Of a stretch of DNA of 64,000 nt, positions 13,767 to 22,792 are shown piece after piece. The notes under the pieces were generated by a model. That model was not told the DNA's origin. It saw only the letters and a program-made list of their open reading frames with translations, and made no database searches. The position numbers and the translations under genes were made by a program. The stretch covers positions 26,494-90,493 of IMG/VR virus record IMGVR_UViG_3300027969_002350, one strand, 5' to 3'. Origin of the DNA: a virus. The number at the start of each line of letters is the position of its first letter. Position 1 is the stretch's first letter.

Positions 13767-14494
13767 AATTTATTTATTTCTTCCATATCGTAATATACGT
13801 TAACGTCTGTTTTTGGACAATGATCAAAAACAGAAATATCAATTTCAATGTTGTTACCTTGCATTATTTTTTTAATCAAATCAAATAATACAAAATTATT
13901 TTCGTCTGATAAATGATTTTGTAATCTATCTTCTCGTTCAAAATGCATACCTTTGTGCGGAATATTGTAAAATTCTCTTTCTAACTCGTTTACCATGCCT
14001 AAATTAAATTCGTCAGCACAATTAATATACGGATTAGAATTTCTAGTTCTACTCTCAACCATACACGGTAGCATAATTAATTTAATATTATGTTCTGCAC
14101 ATACGTTTATAATTTTTTCAATTATAGCATCGTGAACAAATATATCAAACTCGTCAGTTTGAAGGTACTTATAATATTGTTCTGCTGCCTTAATATGTTT
14201 ATAATACATCTTTGTTTCGATGTTTGGCATGCTTAATTGATGTTCAACTACAAACAAATTGCAAATGCACATATCTACAGGAACATCGGTATAAAGTCTT
14301 CCAGGCGCAGTAATTGTAAAAATAACAGTATCGTAATCTTGATAGTTTTTTATAAAATGTTGATATGCGTGGAACAAACTTGTGCCTGGTTCTGAGTGAT
14401 TAATGGCATTTCCAAATTCGTTGTGCAATAATGTTGTCCAACTAGTTGGACCATTGCTTCCTGAAAAACTATCTCCAAAAATCCCTATTTTCAT
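13763..14494 (-). CDS. SGNH/GDSL-like hydrolase, 243 aa
   Basis: The N-terminal block I is MKIGIFGDSFSGSNGPTSW (GDS with the nucleophilic Ser). IFTITAPGR follows at the end of a strand, in the position of block III. The C-terminal catalytic Asp-x-x-His is not sharply visible, although DRLQNHLSDEN is a candidate. SGNH enzymes remove or transfer acyl groups on sugars or lipids. It is one of six SGNH-type genes in the window. It overlaps neighbours by four bases on both sides, so translation is coupled to the radical SAM gene upstream. Confidence 0.75.
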   Translation of the reverse strand: MKIGIFGDSFSGSNGPTSWTTLLHNEFGNAINHSEPGTSLFHAYQHFIKNYQDYDTVIFTITAPGRLYTDVPVDMCICNLFVVEHQLSMPNIETKMYYKHIKAAEQYYKYLQTDEFDIFVHDAIIEKIINVCAEHNIKLIMLPCMVESRTRNSNPYINCADEFNLGMVNELEREFYNIPHKGMHFEREDRLQNHLSDENNFVLFDLIKKIMQGNNIEIDISVFDHCPKTDVNVYYDMEEINKL

Positions 14495-15804
14495 TTAAAT
14501 AACCTTGTGTATTCTGGTGCAATATTTAATATGCTATGTCCACGTGCTTGATCCAAATACTTTGTAAACTTGACGAACTCGGGAAGTTTATCACTGTAGT
14601 CAGCACCTAACATGTATTTTGTAATACTGTTTAGTATGTTTTCTGCGTTCTTTGCAATGTCTTCTGGATACTCTGCTTTAAACTCAGCAATACATTTAGC
14701 ATAGTAGTCGACAATTTCTTGTTTCATGTCTGCAGGTAAAACACGAACGTTAACACGTTTTGGTCCGTGTGCTACATGATGTGTAATAATAGGACGCTTC
14801 TTTGTGCTATTGATCTTAGTAAAGCCACTGCTGTCTAGCTTCCATTTCATAAAACGAGGAACGTGCCAAATATTGTATGCTGTTACTGTACAGGCCATCC
14901 AGGCCATAATGTTTGGATTCTTTTCTGCATATTCGTCTAATTTCTGCAAGTTCTTGTATGCCTGTGTCCACTTTAAAGGCCAACGCTGATATTCAACTGT
15001 TTCGCCCATGCCGTCCATACTGGCACCAACACGCACTTGTTTAAACTGTGTCCACATATCTAATACACGCTGTGGCAGGTTACTCATGTTAGTGTTATAC
15101 TCAATGATCATCTTCTTACTTTGACCAGCATCAATGCATTTTTGCAAAAACTCATAATGACGTTCAATCATCATTGGTTCTCCGCCGGCCATATAAACAT
15201 GCTTGATGTTTGGAATGTTAGCTTCTATCTGTGTCCAAAATGATTCACTGTTGTGCCAGTCATAGTCAGTAGTAGATAGTCTGCCACTATCATTGCGCTC
15301 TAATTTAACTGTACCGTGCGTATCTTTGTATTCATCACTGCCATGATATTCAGTCCATTGTTCATACCAAGTGTGACTATCAGTAGGGCCGCACATACGG
15401 CAAGCAAGATTACATAAATTACCAAAACGCAAGTCGTAGTATTCTAAGTTTCTATTTTTAACCGAGCCATCTTCTTCTGTTATATAGCGAGCATCATCTA
15501 TACTAAACTTCCAGTTTTCTAATTCGTATTGTCTGCGACTGTTAAGTCCACTGGCCTCTTCTTGTTGGCATCGGCCACATTCTTGACTCCATTCTCCCAC
15601 TAGCATATTCTTGCGAACTTCTTTCATTAGTGTAGCATTACGAGCAGTTTCCATATTGTCTCTGCCAGCATTATATGGAGTGCCATCTTCGTGTCTAACT
15701 ACACCTTGATTCTCAGTTACATTGGCTTGACAGCATATACGAATGTCGCCATTATTTCGAACAGCTTGGAAGTTCCATGGTATAGGACAAAATGTATTAG
15801 TCAT
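14491..15804 (-). CDS. Twitch-type radical SAM protein
   Basis: The 437-residue protein starts with the family hallmark FCPIPWNFQAVRNNGDIRICC, has CGRCQQEEASG near residues 76-86, then C131-x3-C135-x2-C138 (CNLACRMC), GGEPMM, and ends LDQARGHSILNIAPEY. The N-terminal and inner Cys groups are consistent with an auxiliary Fe-S cluster beside the catalytic one. It overlaps both neighbours (8 and 4 bases). Sequence order and motifs are closest to the 29379 protein. Confidence 0.88.
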   Translation of the reverse strand: MTNTFCPIPWNFQAVRNNGDIRICCQANVTENQGVVRHEDGTPYNAGRDNMETARNATLMKEVRKNMLVGEWSQECGRCQQEEASGLNSRRQYELENWKFSIDDARYITEEDGSVKNRNLEYYDLRFGNLCNLACRMCGPTDSHTWYEQWTEYHGSDEYKDTHGTVKLERNDSGRLSTTDYDWHNSESFWTQIEANIPNIKHVYMAGGEPMMIERHYEFLQKCIDAGQSKKMIIEYNTNMSNLPQRVLDMWTQFKQVRVGASMDGMGETVEYQRWPLKWTQAYKNLQKLDEYAEKNPNIMAWMACTVTAYNIWHVPRFMKWKLDSSGFTKINSTKKRPIITHHVAHGPKRVNVRVLPADMKQEIVDYYAKCIAEFKAEYPEDIAKNAENILNSITKYMLGADYSDKLPEFVKFTKYLDQARGHSILNIAPEYTRLFK

Positions 15805-17167
15805 TTATTCTTCCCTTGTATTCTATTGTATCTACTATTCGTTTCCATAAATCAGGCAAGTTTCTTCTTAAGTCTTGTCCTCTTATTTTATCCAAGTCTG
15901 CTGTATATTCAACAAAAAGTTTTAATTGTTCCTTATCGACTTCTTCTTTGGCATGTAATGCATTTACTACGTTAGTATAAATCCTATACAATCCTAGTTC
16001 GGCTAGCCATTTTTTGTCATGGTCAACATCACTGTTATTCATTTGTTCCAATAAAGTATCTCTGTGCGTTACTAACTTATGCACTAGTAACTTTTTTGCA
16101 GGATATAGTGTTGGGCTTAGATATTTTGGATCATATAAAATATTAATAATCATAGTAGTAAAATCTGAGCCGTAATATCTAACTAGTACATCCCACCATT
16201 CTTTATTAGATATTTCTTTTTGTAAAGCAAACCACCACTCTAACATTTTATGAAATGTCCATACATTAAAAATACTTAATACAGGAGCCCATTTAATGTA
16301 TATACGTTCTGGATCATCTTTTTCTGTTATTAACCATTCTCTTACTGATGCTTCTACAATGTTCCATTCACTAGGAAATCGGATATAATCATTGACTGGG
16401 CCCACGCCATCGACGCTTAGATTAACAATAACTTTTTTAAATTGTTTAAGACGGCTTAATACTTTTTCTTTTGGTACCCAGCTTGCATTAGAAAAGATGT
16501 CTAGTATGATTTGATCCTGTCGTCCTGTAGATATAATCATATCGATTGCTTCAATAAAATTAGGATGCAACATTGGTTCGCCTCCTGTAAATTTAATTTC
16601 TTCAACATCCCTAAAGTCTTCGATGTCCCAGTTATTATCAACGTTAATAACTGTTTTATGAAATTTTCTATCCGAATAATACGACGCAAGTTTATTGTCG
16701 TCATCGTACCATGTAGTACTTAAACTACCATTACAAGTCCTGCATTTTAAATTACAGTGATTACCAAACGCTAGTTCAATATATCTAATTTTATTTTTTT
16801 GATTAGGATCAGCAAGTTGCTCTTGGTTGTTTTCATTCCACATCAAATTTGCTTTTTCTCGCATACTTTTATTTTTTCGACGAGCATTTTTAACTTCTGG
16901 TAGTGTACTAGTTTCTTCTTGATAACATTTTCTACAGCCTGGAACTGGTTTGCCAGCAATAATAGTTTGTCTAATTTCTTCCCACTCGGGCGAGTTTAAT
17001 GCCCCAGTAAAAGAAATATTATCAACATTGAACTTGTCAAATTTAAATTCGTTACCTTTAACTTTATAGTCAGGATGTTTAATATCAAAACGGCAGCAAG
17101 GTTTTATTTCTCCTGCTGGTTTAGTTTGAAGATGTATCCATGGGAGAATACAAAAAACATTACTCAT
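15797..17167 (-). CDS. Twitch-type radical SAM protein
   Basis: Start taken at ATG 17167, where FCILPWIHLQTKPAGEIKPCC begins; the 23 extra residues upstream lie in the previous gene and do not fit the family. The protein has 456 residues with CRKCYQEE at ~78-85, C138-x3-C142-x2-C145 (CNLKCRTC), TGGEPMLHPNF, and an end signature LDKIRGQDLRRNLPDL. It resembles the radical SAM half of the 22789 fusion protein, including a Trp-Tyr-Asp segment after the cluster. The 8-base overlap with its upstream neighbour suggests coupling. Confidence 0.88.
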   Translation of the reverse strand: MSNVFCILPWIHLQTKPAGEIKPCCRFDIKHPDYKVKGNEFKFDKFNVDNISFTGALNSPEWEEIRQTIIAGKPVPGCRKCYQEETSTLPEVKNARRKNKSMREKANLMWNENNQEQLADPNQKNKIRYIELAFGNHCNLKCRTCNGSLSTTWYDDDNKLASYYSDRKFHKTVINVDNNWDIEDFRDVEEIKFTGGEPMLHPNFIEAIDMIISTGRQDQIILDIFSNASWVPKEKVLSRLKQFKKVIVNLSVDGVGPVNDYIRFPSEWNIVEASVREWLITEKDDPERIYIKWAPVLSIFNVWTFHKMLEWWFALQKEISNKEWWDVLVRYYGSDFTTMIINILYDPKYLSPTLYPAKKLLVHKLVTHRDTLLEQMNNSDVDHDKKWLAELGLYRIYTNVVNALHAKEEVDKEQLKLFVEYTADLDKIRGQDLRRNLPDLWKRIVDTIEYKGRIND

Positions 17168-18326
17168 AACTCTTATCTCCTGGAAACAAAGGTAACTTAG
17201 TGCCAGGAGCACGTTTTGGAATCTTACTATCTGCACTACTTACACAACTTGTCCCGCCACAAGGCATTGGCTTGTCATATAACTTAAATCCAGTTTCAAT
17301 ATGTCCTAAAGGAACTTCGCTACAACTATAACTACGTTTTACTGTGCCGTCTGGTTCGCGAATAATAATACTGCGAAATCCACTACTACACTCCCATTTA
17401 TTAAAGTTATTAAAGTTAAAAGCATTAAAACGTTCTGCTTGATCCATAAACCAAGGCTTGCCTTCTTTATCAACAAACTCAATTTGATAGTGTGGATCAA
17501 CATCGACTTGTTTCTTACGCTGAGTATCTGCCTTGTCAATCATGAACGTAGGTTTCGGACGTTTCACTAATCCAGACTTTAATGCTTTTTCTTCTGTGTA
17601 AGCACGTTGTGGCATACCATTGTGTAACTTAGCCAACATCTCAGGTGTATAACCATCTACCACACGGCTTGCAGTAGGATCGCTTTGTGGCTTGAGTGTT
17701 ACGTTGATACCTCTATTGTGAAAGTATAAACTTAGATCATAAATCTCATTAAACTGTTCTGGCACCATAACCATATTAATAGTTATTTGTGTGTCATATT
17801 CTTGGCATAAGACTAGTTTGTCAGCAAACTCTTCTACTTTCTTATCTGTGTCAACATGTTCACGATGGCAACTTGCTGTAATACTAGCACGATGAAAATT
17901 TTTAACTGCTGGCACATATTGTTCTTCAAACCATTTCATAGGACGACTCATGTTACTGGTCATATGCACACTGGTATAGTTTGTGTTAGCCGCATCATTA
18001 TTTAAATGATTAAGGATGTCAATGTAAGCTGGATGGAATGTGGGTTCTCCTCCACTTAGACTAAAGTGGAAACTATTAAATCCATTTTCTCTAGCTTGAC
18101 GTTTTATCTCATCTACAGTATGTAACATTAAAGGTGTAGGGCGATGGTCCTTTGTGTCACTGCGAGCATACGGCCAGCAATAACTACAACGATAGTTGCA
18201 GTATCGTCCTAATAGCCACGATACGGTAAACATATCGCGGTATAGCATTGTTCTTTGACCAACTCTAACTAAGTCGTTAAATGGAATCTTAGTAAAGTCA
18301 TATTCACTGGTTTTTAAATCACTCAT
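17160..18326 (-). CDS. Radical SAM protein with Cys-rich C-terminal (SPASM-like) region
   Basis: The 388-residue protein belongs to a different subgroup. The cluster motif is near the N-terminus (C43-x3-C47-x2-C50, CNYRCSYCWPYARSD), followed by SLSGGEPTFHPAY. The C-terminal quarter has several Cys (WECSSGF; YSCSEVP; MPCGGTSCVSS) that could hold an auxiliary cluster. The arrangement recalls quinohemoprotein- or peptide-modifying radical SAM/SPASM enzymes as well as sugar-modifying ones. The 32847 protein is its nearest relative here. It overlaps the 77-aa gene upstream and the radical SAM gene downstream by eight bases each. Confidence 0.85.
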   Translation of the reverse strand: MSDLKTSEYDFTKIPFNDLVRVGQRTMLYRDMFTVSWLLGRYCNYRCSYCWPYARSDTKDHRPTPLMLHTVDEIKRQARENGFNSFHFSLSGGEPTFHPAYIDILNHLNNDAANTNYTSVHMTSNMSRPMKWFEEQYVPAVKNFHRASITASCHREHVDTDKKVEEFADKLVLCQEYDTQITINMVMVPEQFNEIYDLSLYFHNRGINVTLKPQSDPTASRVVDGYTPEMLAKLHNGMPQRAYTEEKALKSGLVKRPKPTFMIDKADTQRKKQVDVDPHYQIEFVDKEGKPWFMDQAERFNAFNFNNFNKWECSSGFRSIIIREPDGTVKRSYSCSEVPLGHIETGFKLYDKPMPCGGTSCVSSADSKIPKRAPGTKLPLFPGDKSYE

Positions 18327-18552
18327 TTTTTTCGTAGATAAATTTTACTTCTTTGCCTGGTCCTGCTTCGCTGGGCAGGCCGCCATACTCTTTAATATAC
18401 CAAGTAATAGCAGCCTTGTACCATCCTGTGCTATCATGCCTACTTTCTTTATTAAACTTATATATGTTATCATTGGTTGCTTCCATGCTACTAATAATTC
18501 TAGCGGCTTCTAATTGTAACACTCTTAAGGGCATTGTGTCAAGGTCTATCAT
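18319..18552 (-). CDS. Small protein between two radical SAM genes, 77 aa
   Basis: The 77-residue soluble protein is overlapped by the radical SAM genes on both sides (8 and 4 bases), so it is made together with them. A helical first half (LRVLQLEAARIISSMEATND) is followed by a Trp/Tyr-rich segment (STGWYKAAITWYIKEYGGL) and an acidic-basic tail. There are no Cys residues. It could be a radical SAM partner or carrier domain, or a substrate. No family recognised. Confidence 0.7.
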   Translation of the reverse strand: MIDLDTMPLRVLQLEAARIISSMEATNDNIYKFNKESRHDSTGWYKAAITWYIKEYGGLPSEAGPGKEVKFIYEKNE

Positions 18553-19751
18553 AGGTCCAAATTATTCATTAGTTTAATTAATTTATCTGTTTTCTTAACA
18601 GCTTGTTTGCGCTCTAAAAATTCCTGTGCCAGTTGTTTATAGTTATCATTGTATGCTGTACCAATTCTAAATATCATATTATCAAGAAACGTGATAAAGT
18701 TTTCGGGGTCTACATGATTAGAATTGGCAATATTATCCAACACAACTTTTTTAGCCTGTTCCATGTATTTAAGATAATATATCGGAAGATTTGCAATATC
18801 CAATTCAGTGGGTACACTTATAAAATTTCCGTACCACGTAAATTTTTTATTTGGTGCGTGAGTTTTGAATTGTTCATATATCCAAGAAATATATTGTGAA
18901 AAACTTTTTAAGTTAAAAATATTAACAGTAGGACTTAGTACTATTAATTCTGTCTTAGGATGTGTTATGTATCTAACAAAGTTTTCTTGAAAACAAGTCC
19001 AATCTAAACCGTGTCTTATAAGTTCAGCATCCTCTCCAAAACTTTCATTGCTAATGCCAATTCCCCATGACAAATTACTTGTGTCCATTTTAGCAACAAT
19101 TTTATCCATCAAGAATCGTTTACTATTGGCATTAGTACATATTTCTAATCTAATATTTTTACTGCTATTCTTTGAGCACTCATCAATAAAATCTACTAAC
19201 TCATAAAAACGATTACTGGCAGTAGGCTCTCCACCTAAAAATATAAAAATTATCTTATTAGCATACAGTTCTTTATCGATATGATTTTTAATCCACTGCT
19301 TAAAAACTGTATAATCATCCTCATTAGTATTATCTACTATTTCAATGCCTTCTTCTTGCGCTATCTTACTGCTACTACCAGACCAACAATATATGCAAGA
19401 CATATCACATATTCTATCAGGTCTAATTTCTATATAACTAATATAGCTATCACCCTCTAAGCTATTTCTTTTATCTTCAATAAAGTTATTATCCCATTTA
19501 TTGGCCCATTCTTTAAAGGCGCTATTACCTTTATTATAATCATTCCAACAGTTATTACAATCAATATGTTTAACATTTTTTAAACTTGCAATTCTTCTAT
19601 CTGTTATGTACTCATTTTTACTAATAAAATCTTCAGTTAGTTTGTCGGGAAACTGATGTGAAGCAGCCTTGCAACAATGGCTTACTGATCTTAATTCAAA
19701 ATTAATATTAATATCTGTCCAACTTTTAGAACAGTAAGTTTCGTTGCTCAT
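18549..19751 (-). CDS. Radical SAM protein, divergent twitch-type
   Basis: The 400-residue protein has N-terminal Cys pairs at C26-C27 (SVSHCCKA) and CNNC (65-68), radical SAM motif C115-x3-C119-x2-C122 (CDMSCIYC) and FLGGEPTASNRF. Unlike its relatives it begins CSKSWTDININFE instead of FC-PW, and lacks a clear Asp-x-x-Arg-Gly end motif. It overlaps the nitroreductase gene and the 77-aa gene by four bases each. Substrate unknown. Confidence 0.85.
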   Translation of the reverse strand: MSNETYCSKSWTDININFELRSVSHCCKAASHQFPDKLTEDFISKNEYITDRRIASLKNVKHIDCNNCWNDYNKGNSAFKEWANKWDNNFIEDKRNSLEGDSYISYIEIRPDRICDMSCIYCWSGSSSKIAQEEGIEIVDNTNEDDYTVFKQWIKNHIDKELYANKIIFIFLGGEPTASNRFYELVDFIDECSKNSSKNIRLEICTNANSKRFLMDKIVAKMDTSNLSWGIGISNESFGEDAELIRHGLDWTCFQENFVRYITHPKTELIVLSPTVNIFNLKSFSQYISWIYEQFKTHAPNKKFTWYGNFISVPTELDIANLPIYYLKYMEQAKKVVLDNIANSNHVDPENFITFLDNMIFRIGTAYNDNYKQLAQEFLERKQAVKKTDKLIKLMNNLDL

Positions 19752-20491
19752 ATACTAACTATCATAGTTTCTTGCTTTTGATTGATAGTAAAACTTTCTT
19801 CGCGTCCGCCACGTTTAAAATGCGTTTCCCCGTCTAAATATTCTTCTTTTACTGATACATTTTTACCTGCATATATATCAACAATTTTTTTATCTTTTGG
19901 TCCAATACATATAGCTACTACCGCTTCAACTGGTTGTTGAGAAAAATCATCTCCAAATTCTTTTGCAAGTAACCGAACAAATTGTTTATTGGATAATACA
20001 TCTTCCATACCGCAGGCAACAAATGCCGTGCCATAACCAAGATCCTCAGCAGTTAACTGTGCGTATGTGGCGCTAATCATTGCGTCACGTACAGCACCTT
20101 TGACCATAACATATTTAGATACAGGACTTTTAACTTCGCTGTATACTCTGTCATATACTTCTGTTCCTTTACTTTCTACAAGATCAACCATTTGATGCTC
20201 TGGAGCAGGGTTTGTTATATAAAGTAATACCAACGGGGCTTTAGTTTGTAGCAGATATATTTCTTTACCAAGTTCGTCATTACACGATGTAATATTATCA
20301 CATAGTTCTGACTTTAATCTTTTACCGGCTGCAGAGTCTGTCAACGCAAACACTTTGTATCCATATATTTTGTTTTTACTTGGTGCACGACGGGCACTAT
20401 CCAAAATAGTTTGAACATCGTCTTCGTTGATTTCGTCGGTCATTAACCTAGTAGTAAATCTAGATTTAATTAATTCATTCACTGTTGACAT
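19748..20491 (-). CDS. Nitroreductase-family FMN oxidoreductase
   Basis: The 247-residue protein has the nitroreductase N-terminus (LIKSRFTTRLMTDEI; ILDSARRAPSKNK), where RxS/T binds FMN phosphate, and the later GYGTAFVACGMED segment typical of the family. Members reduce nitro, quinone or flavin substrates with NAD(P)H; some act on cofactors or dehalogenate. It leads the eight-gene operon containing four radical SAM genes, so it could supply electrons or perform a reduction in the same pathway (inference). AAGGAG precedes the ATG, and a TATAAATA octamer lies at 20526-20533. Confidence 0.88.
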   Translation of the reverse strand: MSTVNELIKSRFTTRLMTDEINEDDVQTILDSARRAPSKNKIYGYKVFALTDSAAGKRLKSELCDNITSCNDELGKEIYLLQTKAPLVLLYITNPAPEHQMVDLVESKGTEVYDRVYSEVKSPVSKYVMVKGAVRDAMISATYAQLTAEDLGYGTAFVACGMEDVLSNKQFVRLLAKEFGDDFSQQPVEAVVAICIGPKDKKIVDIYAGKNVSVKEEYLDGETHFKRGGREESFTINQKQETMIVSI

Positions 20492-20519
20492 TTTCTCTCC
20501 TTAAATTATTATATACGCA

Positions 20520-20527
20520 GATAAATA
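20520..20527 (+). promoter_or_regulatory. Late-type promoter octamer GATAAATA, rightward
   Basis: One mismatch to TATAAATA, 26 bases before ATG 20554, which has GGAG as ribosome site. It overlaps by two bases the leftward octamer at 20526-20533, making a compact divergent late promoter. Confidence 0.45.
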
Positions 20528-20533
20528 TTTATA
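20526..20533 (-). promoter_or_regulatory. T4-type late promoter TATAAATA, leftward
   Basis: A perfect octamer on the minus strand 34 bases before ATG 20491. With a normal leader and AAGGAG, this message has a Shine-Dalgarno. It should drive the whole 20491-13212 operon. Confidence 0.6.
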
Positions 20534-20553
20534 GATAATAACCGGAGAATAGC

Positions 20554-21294
20554 ATGGCAGACGATTTAGTAAACGAATATGGTGTAAGTAACGAGGACCC
20601 AAAATCATTTGCTAATAGGAACAACCATCCTGCTAACATAAAATATCCACAGAATTTAACAAATGGTAGAGAAGTTAATATGTCTAGTGACATTCCATTT
20701 TTACCAATAGACGATTGGAAGGATACTGCTGATTGGAATCAAATGTTGTTTGAAGCAAAACGCTTACAAAAGCATTATGTACAGCATAGAAGTCACGAGT
20801 TACATGCAGGCTGGAGTAGTTTATGTATACACGGTCTTAGTAGTGTTCATACAGAAAGCAGTCACACATATGGATTTACAGATGCAGATGCTCCTTGGCG
20901 CTGGACCGATGTAGCTGATTGGTGTCCCACGATTAGAGCATTCTTTAAGGATCAATTTGATTATAAAAAATACTTTAGAATACGCATTATGAAATTGGCT
21001 CCTGGCGGATGGATCGTACCGCATAAAGATAGCATGACTCAAGACGAAAATCATATAGGACCAGTTAATATTGCCATCAATCATCCTGCAGATTGTCACT
21101 TCTATATGGATAACATTGGTTATTTGCCGTGGGAGGCAGGGCGAGCAATTAAACTGAACTTATATAATGTACACCAAGTGTATAATCATAGCAACGAGGA
21201 TAGATATCATATCATTGCACACGGCCATGCAGGAGATAGTTGGTCCAATCGATTATATCATAATTACAATAATTGGAAGAAAATATATGAATAA
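20554..21294 (+). CDS. Aspartyl/asparaginyl beta-hydroxylase-like 2OG-Fe(II) oxygenase
   Basis: The 246-residue protein contains FRIRIMKLAPGGWIVPHKDS with HxD at H157/D159, then INHPADCHFYMDN and the distal His H207 in LNLYNVHQVYNHS, and an Arg (R217) for 2-oxoglutarate. This order matches Asp/Asn beta-hydroxylase-type enzymes, which hydroxylate protein side chains or sugar-linked groups. It starts a rightward operon with the 21287 and 22789 genes (8- and 4-base overlaps), so it probably acts in the same pathway as that radical SAM fusion. Confidence 0.85.
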   Translation: MADDLVNEYGVSNEDPKSFANRNNHPANIKYPQNLTNGREVNMSSDIPFLPIDDWKDTADWNQMLFEAKRLQKHYVQHRSHELHAGWSSLCIHGLSSVHTESSHTYGFTDADAPWRWTDVADWCPTIRAFFKDQFDYKKYFRIRIMKLAPGGWIVPHKDSMTQDENHIGPVNIAINHPADCHFYMDNIGYLPWEAGRAIKLNLYNVHQVYNHSNEDRYHIIAHGHAGDSWSNRLYHNYNNWKKIYE

Positions 21295-22792
21295 TACACG
21301 CATTTCAAATGCGCTTATATACGACAAAAAAGACATAGGCTTAGATGAAGATATTAGACAAAGTTTAAAAATATTTCATAAACGAAATATATCTATAGAT
21401 ATTGTTAAATTGCCGTCACTGGGAAATATATCAGATAATGAAGACATTGCAATTCAAGAAACTGCCGATAATCCAAATAACTACGACTATGTAATTTTAA
21501 CATGGGAAGGTACGATCCCAAATATATATTACTATCACGAGCCGTGTATTAAACATGTAATAGACTTAAACGAAAAGACCAACGGAGAATGGTTAGTCAG
21601 CGGACAAATAATGGATCAATACGAAAACCGAAAAATGTTCGAAGATGCTGATGCAGATAAATGGAAAGGAAGTTTTTATCTATTTCCTATAACAGCTATT
21701 GTTAATTTAAAGAAGTGGAGAGAACTTGGACGGCCTGCTTGGGGACAATCTAGCTTAGTCGCCGTACAACATATAATTCCAAAAAGAAGCGACGATAATA
21801 TACACGATAACTATACTCCATTGATGCTTACTACAGGGACGGAGGTTACAGAAACGCCAGTCAAAAAAGGCTGGAATATTATCGACGTTTCAATAAAAAA
21901 TAATTTACCTATTTACAATCTGAGTACAGACATAAGACAAAATCAAACTTATTTGTATCCAGAGAATAATCCAACAATGTTTAATAATTTTTGGCGTAGC
22001 TTATATACTATGCCAAAGTTAACTGATCAATACGTAAAAGTATTACAAACTGTATTACCAAGTAAAAATCCTATTCGTATCAATGGCAATAAATGGGGTT
22101 GTTTTATTCGCAATACAGAAGAACATATTGTAGAACGATTTGTAGATATATTCGAAAAGCATATGTACGGTGTAGATACAATGATAGTCCCTTGCAGTGG
22201 ATTTAAAGATCTAGTTATTGCATCTAAAAAACCAAAAGGTGTAAATATTAAACAAGTAATACATTTTGATATTCTTAAAGGATGCGTAGATATCAGACAA
22301 CATATTGTGAAAGGATGGGATGGCACCAGAGATCATTTTACTATATTATTAACCAATATAAAAGAATACTATCAAAAAAAATATAATCATCCAAATTGCT
22401 TTCAAATGGGATCAATGGATACATTTGATGATGCTTATTTGGATATTTTAAAGAATTTTGACAATGAAGAGCATTTAAAAGATAACTGGTTAGAATTCAA
22501 ACAGTTAAATCATAAATTCATACACAGCGATATTCTTTCAGAACCTTGGCTAGTCACCAAACATGTTAAAAATAGTAATGTGTATTTGTGGTTAAGCGAC
22601 ATTGCTGGCTGGAGAGAAAATATCATTGGTTATGGATACAAGACATTGCGAAATCAATTATCATCTGTTGCTGAACATTTAAAGCGCAATAACTGTATTG
22701 GCATAGTTGACTATAAGGATCCTGCTACTGATTTGCAATTACTTCAAGAATTTGATGAATTTATAACATTTTTAAAACAAGATATTCAATGA
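21287..22792 (+). CDS. Two-domain protein of unknown function, 501 aa
   Basis: ATG 21287 overlaps the previous stop by eight bases; the longer frame runs inside the hydroxylase gene and is rejected. The first ~250 residues look like one globular domain (DYVILTWEGTIPNIYYY; SFYLFPITAIVNLKKWRELG), possibly glycosyltransferase-like. The second half resembles the N-terminal ~200 residues of the next protein: compare QVIHFDILKGCVDIRQHIV with LHFVIYDKNPAHLEMFKYLL, and WLEFKQLNHKFIHSDI with WNIFKKHKFTFLHIDL. That shared domain may be Rossmann/methyltransferase-like. No catalytic motif is certain. Confidence 0.75.
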   Translation: MNNTRISNALIYDKKDIGLDEDIRQSLKIFHKRNISIDIVKLPSLGNISDNEDIAIQETADNPNNYDYVILTWEGTIPNIYYYHEPCIKHVIDLNEKTNGEWLVSGQIMDQYENRKMFEDADADKWKGSFYLFPITAIVNLKKWRELGRPAWGQSSLVAVQHIIPKRSDDNIHDNYTPLMLTTGTEVTETPVKKGWNIIDVSIKNNLPIYNLSTDIRQNQTYLYPENNPTMFNNFWRSLYTMPKLTDQYVKVLQTVLPSKNPIRINGNKWGCFIRNTEEHIVERFVDIFEKHMYGVDTMIVPCSGFKDLVIASKKPKGVNIKQVIHFDILKGCVDIRQHIVKGWDGTRDHFTILLTNIKEYYQKKYNHPNCFQMGSMDTFDDAYLDILKNFDNEEHLKDNWLEFKQLNHKFIHSDILSEPWLVTKHVKNSNVYLWLSDIAGWRENIIGYGYKTLRNQLSSVAEHLKRNNCIGIVDYKDPATDLQLLQEFDEFITFLKQDIQ

